A stretch of DNA of 64,000 bases from Ziziphus jujuba (GCF_031755915.1 NC_083382.1:4464001-4528000), one strand, 5' to 3'; shown: positions 22,662 to 34,740, counted from the first letter of the stretch. Translations and numbers: made by a program. The notes: generated by a model from the letters alone, not told the origin.

Positions 22662-24830
22662 CATTTTGTTAACAGGCGACGCAGAATGAAGATTGTGCGT
22701 CGCTTGTTCTCCTTTTTTTTCTTTTTTTTTTTTGGGTTCCTTAGCCAATCTAATTTTATTTCAACTACAAATAACCAATGAAAATATTAGAGCAACATAA
22801 TTGAGCTGTTTTTTTTTTTTTTCAATTTTGTTAACATGCGACGCACAATGAAGATTGTGCGTCACCTGTTCTCCTTTTTTTCTTTTGGTCCTTTTAATCA
22901 ATCTAATTTTATTTCAATTACAAATAACTAGTAAAAATATTAGAGCAGCATAACTGAGCTGGTTGTTTCTTTTTTTTTTTTAATTTTGTTAACAGGCGAT
23001 GCACAATGAAGATTGTGTGTCGCCTATTCTTCTTTTTTTTTTTTTTTGGAATCTTTTAGTATAATTTTATTTCAACTACAAATAACCAGTGAAAATATTA
23101 GAGCAACATAACTGAGCCCCTTTTTTTTTCTTTTATTATAAAGATTGTGTGTCGCCTGTTAACAAAATTTAAAAAAAAAAAAACTACCTCAGTTATGTTG
23201 CTCTAATATTTTCACTGGTTATTTGTAGTTGAAATAAAATTAGATTGGCTAAAAGAACAAAAAAAAAAAAAAAGGAGAACAGGCGACGCACAATCTTCAT
23301 TGTGCGTCGCTTGTTAACAAAATTAAAAAAAAAAAAATCAGCTCAGTTATGTTGCTATAATATTTTCACTGATTATTTATAGTTGAAATAAAATTAGATT
23401 GACTAAAAGAACCCATATAAAAAAAAAAAAAAGAAGAATAGGCAACGCACAATGAAGATTGTGCGTCGCCTATTAACAAAATTTTTAAAAAAAAAAACTG
23501 GCTCAGTTATGTTACTTTAATATTTTCACTGGTTATTTGTAGTTGAAATAAAATTAAATTGGTTAAAAGAACCAAAAAAAAAAAAAGAACAGGTGATGCA
23601 CAACCTTTATTGTGCGTCGCCTGTTAACAAAATTTAAAAAAAAAAAAACTTTTGAGTTATGTTACTTTAATATTTTTACTGATTATTTGTAGTTAAAATA
23701 AAATTAGATTGACTAAAAGAGCCAAAAAAAAAAAAAAGGAGAACAGGCAACGCACAATCTTCATTGTGCGTTGCTTGTTAACAAAATTGAAAAAAAAAAA
23801 ACAGCTTAGTTATGTTGCTCTGATATTTTCACTAGTTATTTGTAGTTGAAATAAAATTAGATTGACTAAAAGAACCAAAAAAAAAAAAAAAAAGAGAACA
23901 GGCGACGCACAATCTTCATTGTGGGTCGCCTATTAAAAAAATTTAAAACAAAAAAAAAAATCAGCTCAGTTATGTTGCTCCAATATTTTCACTGATTATT
24001 TATGATTGAAATAAAATTAGATTGACTAAAAGAATCAAAAAAAAGGAGAACAGGCGATGCATAATGAAGATTGTGCATCGCCTATTAACAAAATTAAAAA
24101 AAAAAAAAAACCAGCTCAGTTATATTACTTTAATATTTTCACTGGTTATTTGTAGTTGAAATAAAATTAGATTGGCTAAAAGAATCAAACAAAAAAAAAA
24201 AAGAAGAGAACAGGCGATGCACAGTCTTCATTGTGTGTCGCTTGTTAACAAAATTGAAAAAAAAAAAAAAAACAGCTCATTTATGTTGCTCTGATATTTT
24301 CACTGGCTATTTGTAGTTGAAACAAAATTAGATGAACTGAAAGAACCAAAAAAAAAAAAAAATGTGAACAGGCGACCCACAATCTTCATTGTGCATCGCC
24401 TGTTAACAAAATAAATAAAAAAATAATAAAGAAAAACCAGTTCAGTTATGTTACTTTAATATTTTCACTAGTTATTCGTAGTTCAAATAAAATTAGATTA
24501 ACTAAAAGAACCAAAAAAAGGAGAACAGGCGATGCACAATCTTCATTGTGTGTCGCCTGTTACCAAAATCTTAAAAAAAAAAGAAGAAGAGAAAACCAGC
24601 TCAATTGTGTTGCTCTAATATTTTCACTTGTTATTTATAGTTGAAATAAAATTAGATTGATTAAAAAAAAAAAAAAGGCAACACAATATGGAGCCTATGC
24701 GTCGCCTGTTACCAAAATCTAAAAGAAAAAAAAAAAAAAAGCACACCTCAGTTATATTGTTCTAATATTTTCACTAGTTATTTGTAATTGAAATAAAATT
24801 ATATTGAATAAAAAAACTAAAAAAAAAAAA
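21740..24830. repeat. Inverted array of hairpin units, CACTA copy 2
   Basis: About 18 hairpins. In the right arm ten successive stems start near 23282, 23441, 23592, 23747, 23901, 24053, 24213, 24371, 24528 and 24678, giving a period of about 149-160 bp. Each unit is hairpin, then a homopolymer, then a spacer with GTTATTTGTAGTTGAAATAA (right arm) or its complement (left arm). The flip is near 23140. Hairpin loops are GAAG on the left and CTTC on the right, as expected if arms are inverted copies. Confidence 0.85.
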
Positions 24831-24895
24831 TTGAACCCAGGACCTCTTACACTCTGAAGGAATCACCATATCACCAGACCAAATGACTTAGATGT
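24831..24895 (-). other. tRNA-like (SINE-like) segment, CACTA copy 2
   Basis: Same A-box/B-box-like arrangement and T run as at 6058-6122, located at the outer edge of the right arm. Confidence 0.35.
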
Positions 24896-27084
24896 AATAA
24901 TACAACAAGAACTAATTTAATATAGTTTTAGGTGACGCATTCTTTCAACAAAGGATTGCCAAATAGATGAAAAGGTGACGCATTTGCAACAACTGCGTCG
25001 CCTTTTACTCAACCAATTTTTAACATTTTTTGAATTTGAATGTTGTTTTTAGTAATTTTTTTAATTTTGCAAATATGCTTTTTTTTTAATTTGTAAATGA
25101 ACAATCAACAAACTAATTAAAGATTAAAAAAAAATAATAATAAAACATGGAATAGGCAACGCATTTTAATGGAATTGCGTAGCCTGTTCCTTCAATTTTT
25201 TTTTTTTTAAGAAGAAGCAACTTAATAGACTTTCAATTTTTAAAAACAAGTAAGCTATCATTGACCATAAACACATGAAAGTTAAGCTCACTTAACATAC
25301 TTATGTAGATAAATTGGTCAATAAATGCTTGTTGAATTAGAATTCTATATTTGGTATCCTATCTCAAATTAGGTCTTGAGATATTTTGTGTCTCGTTTAT
25401 ACACATATATGTGAATAATTGAGAAAAGCATTAACAAAACTATTTTCTGTTTTTAGATCAACGGAATTTATGTTCATTGGATTGCTGCATGAATATATTT
25501 GTAGATGAACAATTAAAAAACTATTTAAAGATTACAAAGAAGATATAAAAATTGGAACAGTGGCACTTTTCGACCATAATTGGTCGCTTGATCCCATAAT
25601 TCAAGAACAGGCAACCTATCTTGAAGAGAATGCATCGCCTCTTCTCTTAATTAAAAAGAAAAAAGCAAAAATTTTCAAAGACATGCAAATTTTATAAATA
25701 ACAAAGGTGTACTTGAAAAACAGAAAAACAAACAGCAATCTTCGATATTTTGGTTCACATTTTTAAGAAATATTTTAGTTTTTATTTGCATATGAAAACT
25801 AAAAAATTAATCAAAAAAAAAAAAAGAAATTGAGAGAACAAGTGCATTTTTGCCATTTTTTGAAAATTTTTGGCGCGTTTTAAAATTTTTACAAGTGCCT
25901 TTGAATCCCTTTTCTTTTTTAAAACTACATTAAGTACACTATCTAATAGATATTATATTTGGAAGCAATTTAAGAAAGACTTGAAGAGTGAGATATTTCG
26001 GGTTTCATTTTTCATTTGCCTATGTTGTCGTCGGCAGGAAAGCTGGATTTTTCTGTATTGCGTGATTTTCTGGGTTTCTTCTTTCTTCGTCTCCATCATT
26101 TAGGTGAGTTTCTTTTTTTTTTTTTTTTTTTTTTGGTGGTTGGCGAAGACATGTGGTAGGTTGGGTTTTTTTTTTTTTTTTTTTTTTTCATTTTAACCCC
26201 AGGTTAGGTTCGTTGGGTTTTATTAATCTTGCTTTTGTAGAAATTTTGTTTGTGATATTGCTTGACATTGTTTTGCTAAGTGCAACAAGTATTTTATGTT
26301 GAAGATCAACTTGATTCGAGATGCTCTGTTGTTTTAACTTGACCACAACATCGTACTTTTGTTGGAGAAGATGTTCTTGGAGATACTACGATAACTCACA
26401 ATCCATTTGTCATATAGTTGCCAAGTATCGATGAAAATGATAATGACTATGAATGTGAGAGTGGCTATGTTTGTAACGACTGTAAGGGGATATGGATAAA
26501 TAATATCTTCTAAATAAATTGGTACGTTTATTTATTAACTTATGTTTTAAGTAATATTTATAACATTTATTATTATTCATTTAATTATTTTTTTGATCCA
26601 CTTCATTATGTGTTTTCCACTTTTAATTAGGAGAAATGTACCTCGCCAAATCTTAAGAATGATGGTAATATTTTTTAAATTTTCATTTACTGAATTACAA
26701 ATTTAATAATGATTAATATTTTATTTATTTTGCATAAGTGTTAATAACTTTTTTAATTTTTACATATCCAGTATGAGGGTGTAATATTGTCAACAATAGG
26801 ACATCAACTTCCATCTCAATGAGTATGCATTCATGGAAGTTTAATTAATATTAAATTTGTTATGTTATGAAAAAATACAATAGTTTACAAATTATGTCAA
26901 AATATGTAAATGAGTTAATATTTAATTTATTTGATAATTAATTTGTCAGGAAAAAATATGTATTTTAAATTTTTGTATTCTAATTATTCTGGATGAAGCT
27001 AGTTTTAGTTTTTTTGTATTTTAATTATTTTTATATTTTTATTATTTTAATAATATTCACAAAATTAAAAATTAAAAAATGAAT
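24896..27084. other. CACTA copy 2, unique right part
   Basis: Holds scattered hairpins (for example AAAGGTGACGCATTTGC with CTGCGTCGCCTTTT at 24970-25010), the 230-bp duplicate (25070-25300), an exon-like stretch ending TTTAGGTGAGT (26098-26108), poly-T runs (26114-26134, 26166-26188) and AT-rich DNA. No transposase is recognised. Confidence 0.5.
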
Positions 27085-27720
27085 GGACGACGCATCAACA
27101 AGAAATAAGGTCGCCTAACATATTTGGCGACCTTTACTTGCCTATCTTTAGCGACTAACAAATCTAGCGATGCTTAAAACAGAGTCGTAAAGAGTCGCTT
27201 GTAATATCTTTATTTAGGAACTCTACACAAAACAGTCGCTAGAAAATACATCGCTATAAGTGGATCGGAATAATGAGTTGCTAAAAGTTTATATGCGTCG
27301 CTAAAAACTCATATATAGGTGACTTATATAATGCGTCGCTAAAATAAATAAGTATCACTAAAAACCAAATAAGGAGACTCTCATAAAGAGTCGCTAAAAG
27401 TCGATCTATGTCGCTAAAAACTCTAATTCGGTGATTCAAATAATGCATTGCTAAAAGTGTATATTGTTGCTAAAAATGAAAATATAGGTGACTGTAACAA
27501 TGAGTCGCTAAAAGTCTATGGTCGTCGCTAAAAACTCTAATATCGATGACTCATGTAATGCGTCACTAAAAGTAACATGTGTCGCTAAAAATTGACATAT
27601 AGGCGACTCTCATAATTAGTCGCTAAATGTCTATTTAAGTCGCTAAAAATTTAAGAATAGGTGACTCTGATAATGAGTCGCTAAATGTCTTTGCATTTCG
27701 AGACAGGATGTTAGGCGACT
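27085..27720. repeat. Right subterminal repeats, CACTA copy 2
   Basis: About ten degenerate repeats of 60-70 bp built on GGCGACTCTGATAATGAG followed by TCGCTAAAAG and then GTCGCTAAAAA. Each half contains a small inverted repeat (GCGACTC...GAGTCGC). In Spm/En elements such subterminal repeats are the transposase-binding zone; the function here is inferred. Confidence 0.7.
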
Positions 27721-27795
27721 TATTGGAATACGTCGTTGTTTATTTGTTGCGATGCATTTATTGTGCCATTTATCAATGCGATTCTAGTAGTGGTT

Positions 27796-28015
27796 GTTTG
27801 AGCTCTTAGAAGACCATGAAAAATCATATAACATGCCATTACATTAGGTGAATATGCTAAAGTAGTAAGATGACATGCTAGTACGGTCTTCTCCATGCGA
27901 TAACAAGCAACGATATTATCAATACCATCCTTTTTTAATCCCAACATTAAAAGCCACATCTACATTAAATTTAACAAAATTTGTATGTGGGTCAATCCCA
28001 TTGAATAAACAAATT
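27796..28015 (-). pseudogene. LINE RNase H remnant (block J) beyond CACTA copy 2
   Basis: Minus-strand pieces GGIDNIVACYRMEKTVLACH and NVMACYMIFHGLLRAQTT resemble a decayed RVT_3 RNase H domain. The CACTA insertion separates it from its 3' end in block I. Confidence 0.4.
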
Positions 28016-29101
28016 TCTTAAAAGAAGTAATATGCTATTATAAACTATAAACATTTATCATTGTCTAATCCATCGTTATATATATAAAGAAGTTCCGAAA
28101 TGTAGTAACTTATATTATTTAAATAATGATATTTTTATAATATATATATATATATATATTTAAAAACCTAAATAGTTGAAGTATAGCACTTAAAATCTAT
28201 TAATAATAATTATTAGTGATGATTGACATTAACAATATATTTAGTAGTAAAATCTATATGAATTTTCCTAACGCTTTTAAACATTACATTTCATAAGCCA
28301 CATCTATTAGAACTTAGAAATAGAATGGATGGGTATATAATGGAGATATTTGCAGGTTTTTAACTTGTAGATATACATATGGTATACATATTATCTAACA
28401 CTTTTTTCAAGTAACATATTATCTGATATGTATTTGCAAATTAAAAACTTACATATGCATGAATCATAGAAAAATTAAATAATAAATATTAAAATATAGT
28501 TTGTTTCAATTTAGGCCTTCTAGTTTTAATTTCTTGCAATTTATAGAGACCCTTTATTTATTTATTTTTTTAAAAACATTGCTTTTTAGTCCAAAAATCT
28601 AATTGGATCAAAATGAAATAAATTGAATTCAAAAGCCTAAACAGGAAAGTTCTAAATTTAAAAATAAAAAATGCAACATTTTCAAATTATAAGACACTAA
28701 AGTGCAATTAATCCTAAAAGGAATTGACAAATATTTTGAGGTACAAATTGTAATTTTGAAAAACAACGAAAAATATGTAAGAAGCAACGTAAAAAAGGGA
28801 CTATTTTGAAATTTTTGCTAAATTATTAAAAAAAAATGAAAACAAAGATAATTTATAAGAAATTAAACACCATGGCCATGCATGTCTTGCATGGAATTTG
28901 AATAATAAGGATGACTCACTGATTGAAAATTGACTCCTCGCGATCTCTGTTTGCCTCCGTTTACTAGTTGAGACATATATAAGTTATCCTTGTTAATTTG
29001 TTTTTAATTTTTTTTTATCACTTTCCCACTTAATAAACTATTTTCTCGGAAAGTTTTTGTTTGAAGGTATTTCTCTAATGTTATCAATGGTTGATGAGTG
29101 C
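28016..29101. repeat. Block F copy 2
   Basis: AT-rich; includes (TA)n at 28141-28159. It is homologous to 60140-60912 and 8504-9206, and diverged from block C. No gene is seen. Confidence 0.65.
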
Positions 29102-30419
29102 TCACAGCAGAAATGGATAGTGAAGGTAATAGCACAAACCTTGGCTTGTGGCATTGCCAGAATCCTTTTCAAGCGTCTCACCCACTCCATCACAACCTCG
29201 ATGAAAACCCTTCAAGAATTCTTGCTTGTTGGCCATTTCATCAACTAGCCTAGCAAAATGCTTTTTCATTTTATCAACGTGCTTGCTATCAAGTTTCTCA
29301 ACATCCAAGCCCAATGTAGGAACAACACATTTGGGTTTCAAAAACTTGACATGTTCCCCAAGCTCAATATAATTAGAATATTCACTATATGGTACAAGAT
29401 GGATCTCAAATGAATCCTTTGTCCTCACTGAAAAATTATTGCACTTCACTTCATATGTCCACCCAGTTGGAACAAATCCCACAGCCCTAGTATACCCTTT
29501 CTCAACCATAATCTCCTTCACTTTCACAAAATTAGGCCTAAAATATGGCCAAGTCTCACCCAACAAATTCCAGCCATCAGCATGTACATCACTTCACATT
29601 CATCCTCCGTAAACACCACTCTCCCCCCACACCCCCGCGTGCGCAGGATAGCCATTTTTCTAGCATCCACATACACGGATACACCTTTCGGTTACATTTC
29701 CTTACAATTTCTAGCAAAATCTTCTCTTTCCCTACAACATAAGTAGCTACAAGAAACAGCACATTCCTCATTGAACCATCATATTCACCTCCTATTTTTT
29801 CTATGATGCTAACAATATAATCAATCGACTCCTCTTGGGAGGGAAATACAAATTTCGGATTACAATAAGTGGTGTCCAAGAAAATTGCATTAGTACCCAT
29901 GAATTTACATAAAAAAGGGTTAGATTTCATGGAATCACAAAACCGAAAAGCACCCGTATGAACATACTTCTTGAATTTACCGTTCGAACCCGGAATTTTG
30001 AAAAGGAATTAAACAGCACCAGGGCAATGATTGGCGTCAATCAGTACAACCTGACACTCATCAATCACGACGGGTTCGGAGAGCAGCAATGCCACTATAA
30101 ACTGAGAAGGAACCTTAAGCACTTTGATAAGAAGCTTAGCAGTGGTTTGGGAGCAAAAGACAATGCCTTTAGACCAATTTGGGGAGAGACCGGTGTAATG
30201 ATCGGAGTGGAAGTGGGAGAGGAAGTAAGAGACGGAGTGGTCACCAACATAGCGGAAAGCGTCGACGATGAAACTGGTTTTGGGTATAAGTTTAGATTGA
30301 GGGAAAGCGGCGGGAAATGGAGAGAAAGAGAGTGGAGGTGGGGGTTGGCGGAAGAAAGAGGTTTGGGCAGTGAGGAATAGGTTCGAGGAATCGAGGGTTA
30401 AGGTTTTAGAGGAAGCCAT
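29102..30419 (-). pseudogene. LIG6: DNA ligase 6 N-terminal (SNM1-like nuclease domain) pseudogene, copy 2
   Basis: This is the best preserved copy. The first 135 codons are open: MASSKTLTLDSSNLFLTAQT leader, then FLSHFHSDHYTGLSPNWSKG (the HxHxDH zinc motif is intact), VPSQFIVAL and IDANHCPGAV. A single TAA at 30011-30009 then stops the frame (other family members have Gln here). The same frame continues with KYVHTG, FRFCDSMKSNPFLCKF, YCNPKFVFPSQEES and VATYVVGKEKILLEI. An 8-bp insertion (CCGTGTAT, about 29690) shared with copy 1 and a 1-bp deletion (about 29598) shift the frame before WPYFRPNFVKVKEIMVEKGY and TGWTYEVK. The ligase domain is absent. In the family this domain is a 5'-3' nuclease used in DNA repair; this copy could encode only the first half of it. 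Confidence 0.82.
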
Positions 30420-30470
30420 GGAAATTGTTGTGGGTTTATGATGGGAGAGGAAGGAAGGGAAGCATTGTGG

Positions 30471-30531
30471 GGAAGAGAGAAAGAAAGAAAGAGAGAAAGA
30501 TAAAGAGAGAGAGAGAGAGAGAGAGAGAGAG
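30471..30531. repeat. GA/CT microsatellite in LIG6 leader, copy 2
   Basis: An interrupted (GA)n tract between the TATA box and the ATG of the LIG6 copy; shorter than in copies 1 and 3. Confidence 0.9.
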
Positions 30532-30569
30532 CAAGGAAGGAAATGTGTCGGTTCGGTGGCACTAAAGCC

Positions 30570-30575
30570 TTATAA
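30570..30575 (-). promoter_or_regulatory. TATA box of LIG6 pseudogene, copy 2
   Basis: TTATAA in CTCTTATAAGGC context on the minus strand, about 150 bp upstream of the start codon, as in the two sister copies. Confidence 0.5.
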
Positions 30576-30734
30576 GAGCGAAGTGTGAGTTTTTTTGGAT
30601 TGTGTAATTGAAATTCTAGCCCACCAATTACAAAGAAAACCAAATTTGAAAACTCAAAATCATTTTTTTCTGAAAGATTACCATTGTAATTGGAATACAA
30701 ACAAATAAGAAAATGTTTTTTTTTTTAATAATAA

Positions 30735-30843
30735 CAAACAGTATTTATTGAAATGAGGATTGCACATAACAATAGAATAATTGCACTCTAATAAAAGTAA
30801 AATTTTATTATTCCTGTTTGGCTAGCCTATCACTCACTTTATT
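30735..30843. repeat. Block I copy 2, left of solo LTR
   Basis: Ends in TTATT (30839-30843), the left copy of the solo-LTR target duplication. It resumes at 34205. Confidence 0.7.
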
Positions 30844-33800
30844 TGTCAGGACTCATCCAAAATTCCTCATCGGAACCCTAGACAAGCTCTGATCCCAGGA
30901 AAACTCTACCGGATCCTTCAATGGAAAATCCGACAGAACGTCCCCTAAGGGTTGGACTTATCACAATTTTCCTGCACTGAAAACACACTTCTATATGCAC
31001 CAACTTATTTCTCCCACATTACTACAATTTAATTCCACAAATTTGCAGCACTTCAAAATAATAACAGGGAATTAATGCAGTATTTAATAAAATGCATCCA
31101 ATACAGTATACAGAGCATTATACAAATAAATATGAAATTAATACAATGTCAGATAAAGAAGCAATACAAAATGGAGAGGAAAAATGGCAGAAATTCTTCT
31201 TGGACTTTCGGCAATGAACTAAGACGTCAGGCTCACCCCGGACGATCAACGTCTCCCAATTCTTGTCCCTAGGGGAACGAAATTTAAAAATATGAGATGC
31301 TAATCATCTCAGTGAGTGACCTTATCTACTGTACAATTATAAAGCAACGATAATTATAGTACATTTGATTAATTAAGAATAAATAAGTAAGTAAATAATA
31401 ATTAATTGAAAATAATATTTTCTCTCAAAACCCTCACCATTCACTCTGTTGGAAAAAGTTCCCCTTTTAAAACATTTTCGCAAAACCCAATCTTTTATGC
31501 CCCGAAAATCAAGGAATAATTAATCAAATAACTTTCAAATAAAATACAAGAATTTAAGTATCCAAATTTATAATGGAAATATAGAATAAGACATCATTGG
31601 ATACAATAATTAAAATCATAATTAAATTTGTATTAAAGAAATTTGGCATAAGAACAAAAATAGACCCAATATATAAATTATAAAATTTATTAATTAAATC
31701 AATGAAATATTCAAAGAAACATTTTAAATCAATTTAAACATCGATAGAAAACAAATGATAAAAATATAATAGAATTTATTTTAAAATACCAATCGATTTA
31801 AATGATAAAATCAAGGCAAATAACTTTTAAACATTAATGAGAATAGGTAATAAAATCACGATATCAATTTCATAAAATTTGTGTAAAGTTTTAAATTTAA
31901 ACAAATAATAAAAACAACATTAAATACATTCTAATTTAAATACTGCTTTAAAACTTTAGGAATTGAAATTTATATCCGAAAAATAATTACTTGACGCACC
32001 ACACTATACACCAGTGATGTGCCACGATATCCAGCATCCCGAGCACCGTGTAATGGGAGGTTAAAGAGAGAAACTTGCATACGGTTGCTTCGGCATCCCG
32101 ATAGCACCGCTGCTTAAACCGTCATCCCAGTCATGGAGAGCGGCGGCTTATGGCCAATATCAAACTTGCCTGCCCTCGGTTCGATGGCAACTCACGGGAG
32201 ACATTATAACTTGCGCGCTCATCCACATACACAGTAAAGAACACCAGTACTGTATGAGTGCGTCTAAAACAAATAACCATATTATTTTAAAAAAATAACA
32301 ATTTTTTCAAAATTCAGCGTGGGAATTATACCATTTTTTCAAATTCACCATCCCACATTTTTCGTTAACAACACCAGCATAAATCTATTAATAATAATAT
32401 ACAAATAATTCTCCCTAAATCATAAAATCAATCAAATAATATTCCAAGGGCATAATTATATAATTTGAAACCACCAAACTTAAACCAATACTTTTCTTGA
32501 AATATTTAAAATCAAATCATGCCCAAAAATAATATTAAAATCCAAATACAATTAATTAAATGAAAACACCTTACTCATGCGTAATAAAATATAATTAAAT
32601 CACAATTTCTTTTAATTCCCAAATATATTTTTGACACCCAAACATATATTAAAACAACATACATTGGCAATATAATTTAGATGGAAATTCTCTTAATATC
32701 CAATACATAAACATATTTACCAAATATCTAATTATGAAATATTTCGACAATGAAATTTGATAATAATTACTAAAATCTCAAATTCCTTACACCAAAATAT
32801 TTTATAATGCACAAATATTTAATTCCATTCAATTTTGGCATCAAAATTCTAAATATAAATTTACTAAATATTCAACACATCAAACATATTTTTCAAATAA
32901 CCAATTAACACAAAATATATATATTTTAACATCCCAAAATAATTTTGAAGGTGGGTCACTCACCTGGAGCACGCAATTAATCCAAGATCCTCAATGGGAT
33001 CAATTCCACGATGCACATGTGCTCCTAGAACAACAACATTACACATCTCAAATAAATTAATATTTTATTTGAGTAAATAATACCCGGTACCTAGGAGGTT
33101 TAACACAAACGTTAACCAAAATTCACGAGTAATATACAAAACGAAGCTTATGGAACGAAGATCGCATTACCGGCTTCCATTGACCCCAATTCTGCCGGTG
33201 GTGGCCGGAATTTGCCCGGGAAGTATCGGCCGAACTTCACCTCCTCATAACTCGCAAACCACATCGAATTTAAACAATTGGAGACCATATTTGAACTCAA
33301 AGGACCCTAAATAGGGGAAAAAGGGTGGAAGACTGGACTGGGTTGGCCGGAAACGGCGAGAATAGCGGGAAAAACTCAACCCACCGCCGCTGATTTCACC
33401 GGCCTGATCTGGGCGTGTCCGGCAGCGTCTGGCCAGGAACTTTGGAGGTTGGCATCGCCTGGGACTGGGCTCCTTCCCTAGCCGGCGTGTGTGGCTGTCC
33501 GGTGGCCGAAATTTAAGAAACGGCAAGGACTTGAGAGGAAGAAAAGGAAAGGAAAGGAAGAAGAAGGAGGAAGCAGAAGAAGAAAGAAGAGGGGGCCCGT
33601 GGGCCTTTTTCCCACGTGAGGGAAAGGAAAAAAAAAAGAAAATAAAAGAAATAATTAAATAATATTAAAATAATATTATTGTATAAAATAATAATAAAAT
33701 AATATGATATTTAACCATAGTTGACATGTGGCATCTCACCATTGTGACACATGGCACCTTTTTTAAGTCACACGTGGCATACTGTTCATATATTTAAAAA

Positions 33801-34204
33801 TATTATTAAAATAATACTGTATTTGAAAAATTCTACAAGTTCATAACTTTCAAACCACATGTTCAAATTGGACGTACCGCTAGTCTATCGACGAGTACTT
33901 CACAAACATGCATGAGTTAAAGATCAACTTTGCATGAACAAAAGGTCAACTCCGGCACCACTTGGACATTTTGGACTTCAACTTGTTTTGCTCATAACTT
34001 TCAAACCGTAGCTCCCTTTTTGACGTGCTACTAGTCTATGAACTCGTGACAATGTGTAATTTTTAACGGTACTTCGGTCAAAGTGAAATTCCATCATAAA
34101 CAAAAAGTCAATATTTGACCATTTCTCTGTCAACGACGGTCAAACCCGGTCAACCTTGGTCAAATTTCCGAAATTTCCGATGTACTTCGGGACGGGGTGT
34201 TACA
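30844..34204 (-). mobile_element. Solo LTR, TGTAACACCCC...TGACA family, copy 1
   Basis: 3,361 bp starting TGTCAGGACTC and ending GACGGGGTGTTACA on the plus strand, that is TGTAACACCCCGTC...CCTGACA in its own sense. It is flanked by perfect 5-bp duplications TTATT (30839-30843; 34205-34209); sister copies have the unfilled site. The ends are not direct repeats of each other and there is no gag-pol, primer site or second LTR, so it is a solo LTR, not a full element. Long LTRs of this type are usual in plant Ty3/Gypsy lineages (family assignment is inference). The GC-rich part at 33150-33610 and the degenerate repeats at 31990-32210 recur in the LTR at 60913. Confidence 0.8.
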
Positions 34205-34740
34205 TTATTTACTCTACCATAAACAAAAAAAATAAACAAACTTAAAAAAAAAAAAAAGATGATTCAAATGCAGTGTGCCATCCATAATTGCCTATAAACT
34301 CCTAAGGACAGTAGTTGTGCATTGTCTAATTTCATAGTAGTTTTGTTCAGTCCAAGTCGTTTGAGTTCTTACAAGACAATGAAAAATCATATAACATGCC
34401 ATTACATTAGCTAAATGTGCTAAACTTGTAAATATGACATGACAGGCACAAAATTTGTATGTGGAATGCCATTGAATAAACAAATTTCTTTTACCATTCT
34501 CCCAAAAAATATATATATATATATATATAGATTTCACCAGTAAGGGAAGGAAAAGGAGATGCAAAAATAAAATTAAGATTATCTTTAAGACCGAAATTCA
34601 AAATTTTGCATCCATGGACTATTTCAAAACCACACAAGGGTTTGGCAATACATTCTCAAAAAATAAATCATTTTTGGCTTTCCAAATATCCCAAAACATC
34701 AAAGTCAATAAAACATATAAGTGATATCTATTAATTTTTA
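34205..34740 (-). pseudogene. Block I end and LINE RNase H remnant (block J), copy 2
   Basis: Resumes with TTATTTACTCTACC after the LTR. Minus-strand text gives NVMACYMIFHCLVRTQTTW and a decayed linker; the middle of the RNase H part (KFNVDVAFN) has been lost relative to other J copies (jump near 34445). (TA)n lies at 34509-34528. Confidence 0.4.

Larger units (their letters stand above)
21336..27792. mobile_element. Full-length non-autonomous CACTA-like element, copy 2
   Basis: A 6,457-bp element. The right end reads TTCTAGTAGTG, the complement of the canonical CACTACTAGAA terminus; the left end is a diverged CATTACGCGAAAATTGAT that aligns with the right terminus read inward (CACTACTAGAATCGCATTGAT, counting gaps). 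It is flanked by GTT (21333-21335 and 27793-27795), a 3-bp duplication as expected of CACTA elements; the empty site CCAAGTTGTTTGAG is present at 59922-59935. Inside are subterminal GTCGCTAAAA repeats, the palindromic hairpin array and a tRNA-like segment, but no TNPD/TNPA-type transposase. Mobility would need a partner supplying transposase. Confidence 0.85.
12541..34740. repeat. Tandem composite unit 2
   Basis: This is the longest and most complete copy. It holds block A, a 7SL-like fragment, a truncated C, a Harbinger remnant, a second C, a PADRE pseudogene, a full CACTA element, F, a LIG6 pseudogene, a solo LTR and J. It is about 22 kb because of the CACTA (6.5 kb), the solo LTR (3.4 kb) and the doubled C block. 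Confidence 0.8.

Noticed and set aside
21740..24830. CRISPR-like regular repeats
   Set aside because: Repeats and spacers are both conserved, the array inverts at its centre, and the genome is a plant.
30844..34204. Full non-autonomous retrotransposon (LARD/TRIM)
   Set aside because: The two ends are different sequences (TGTAAC... and ...TGACA), not direct repeats, so it is one LTR.
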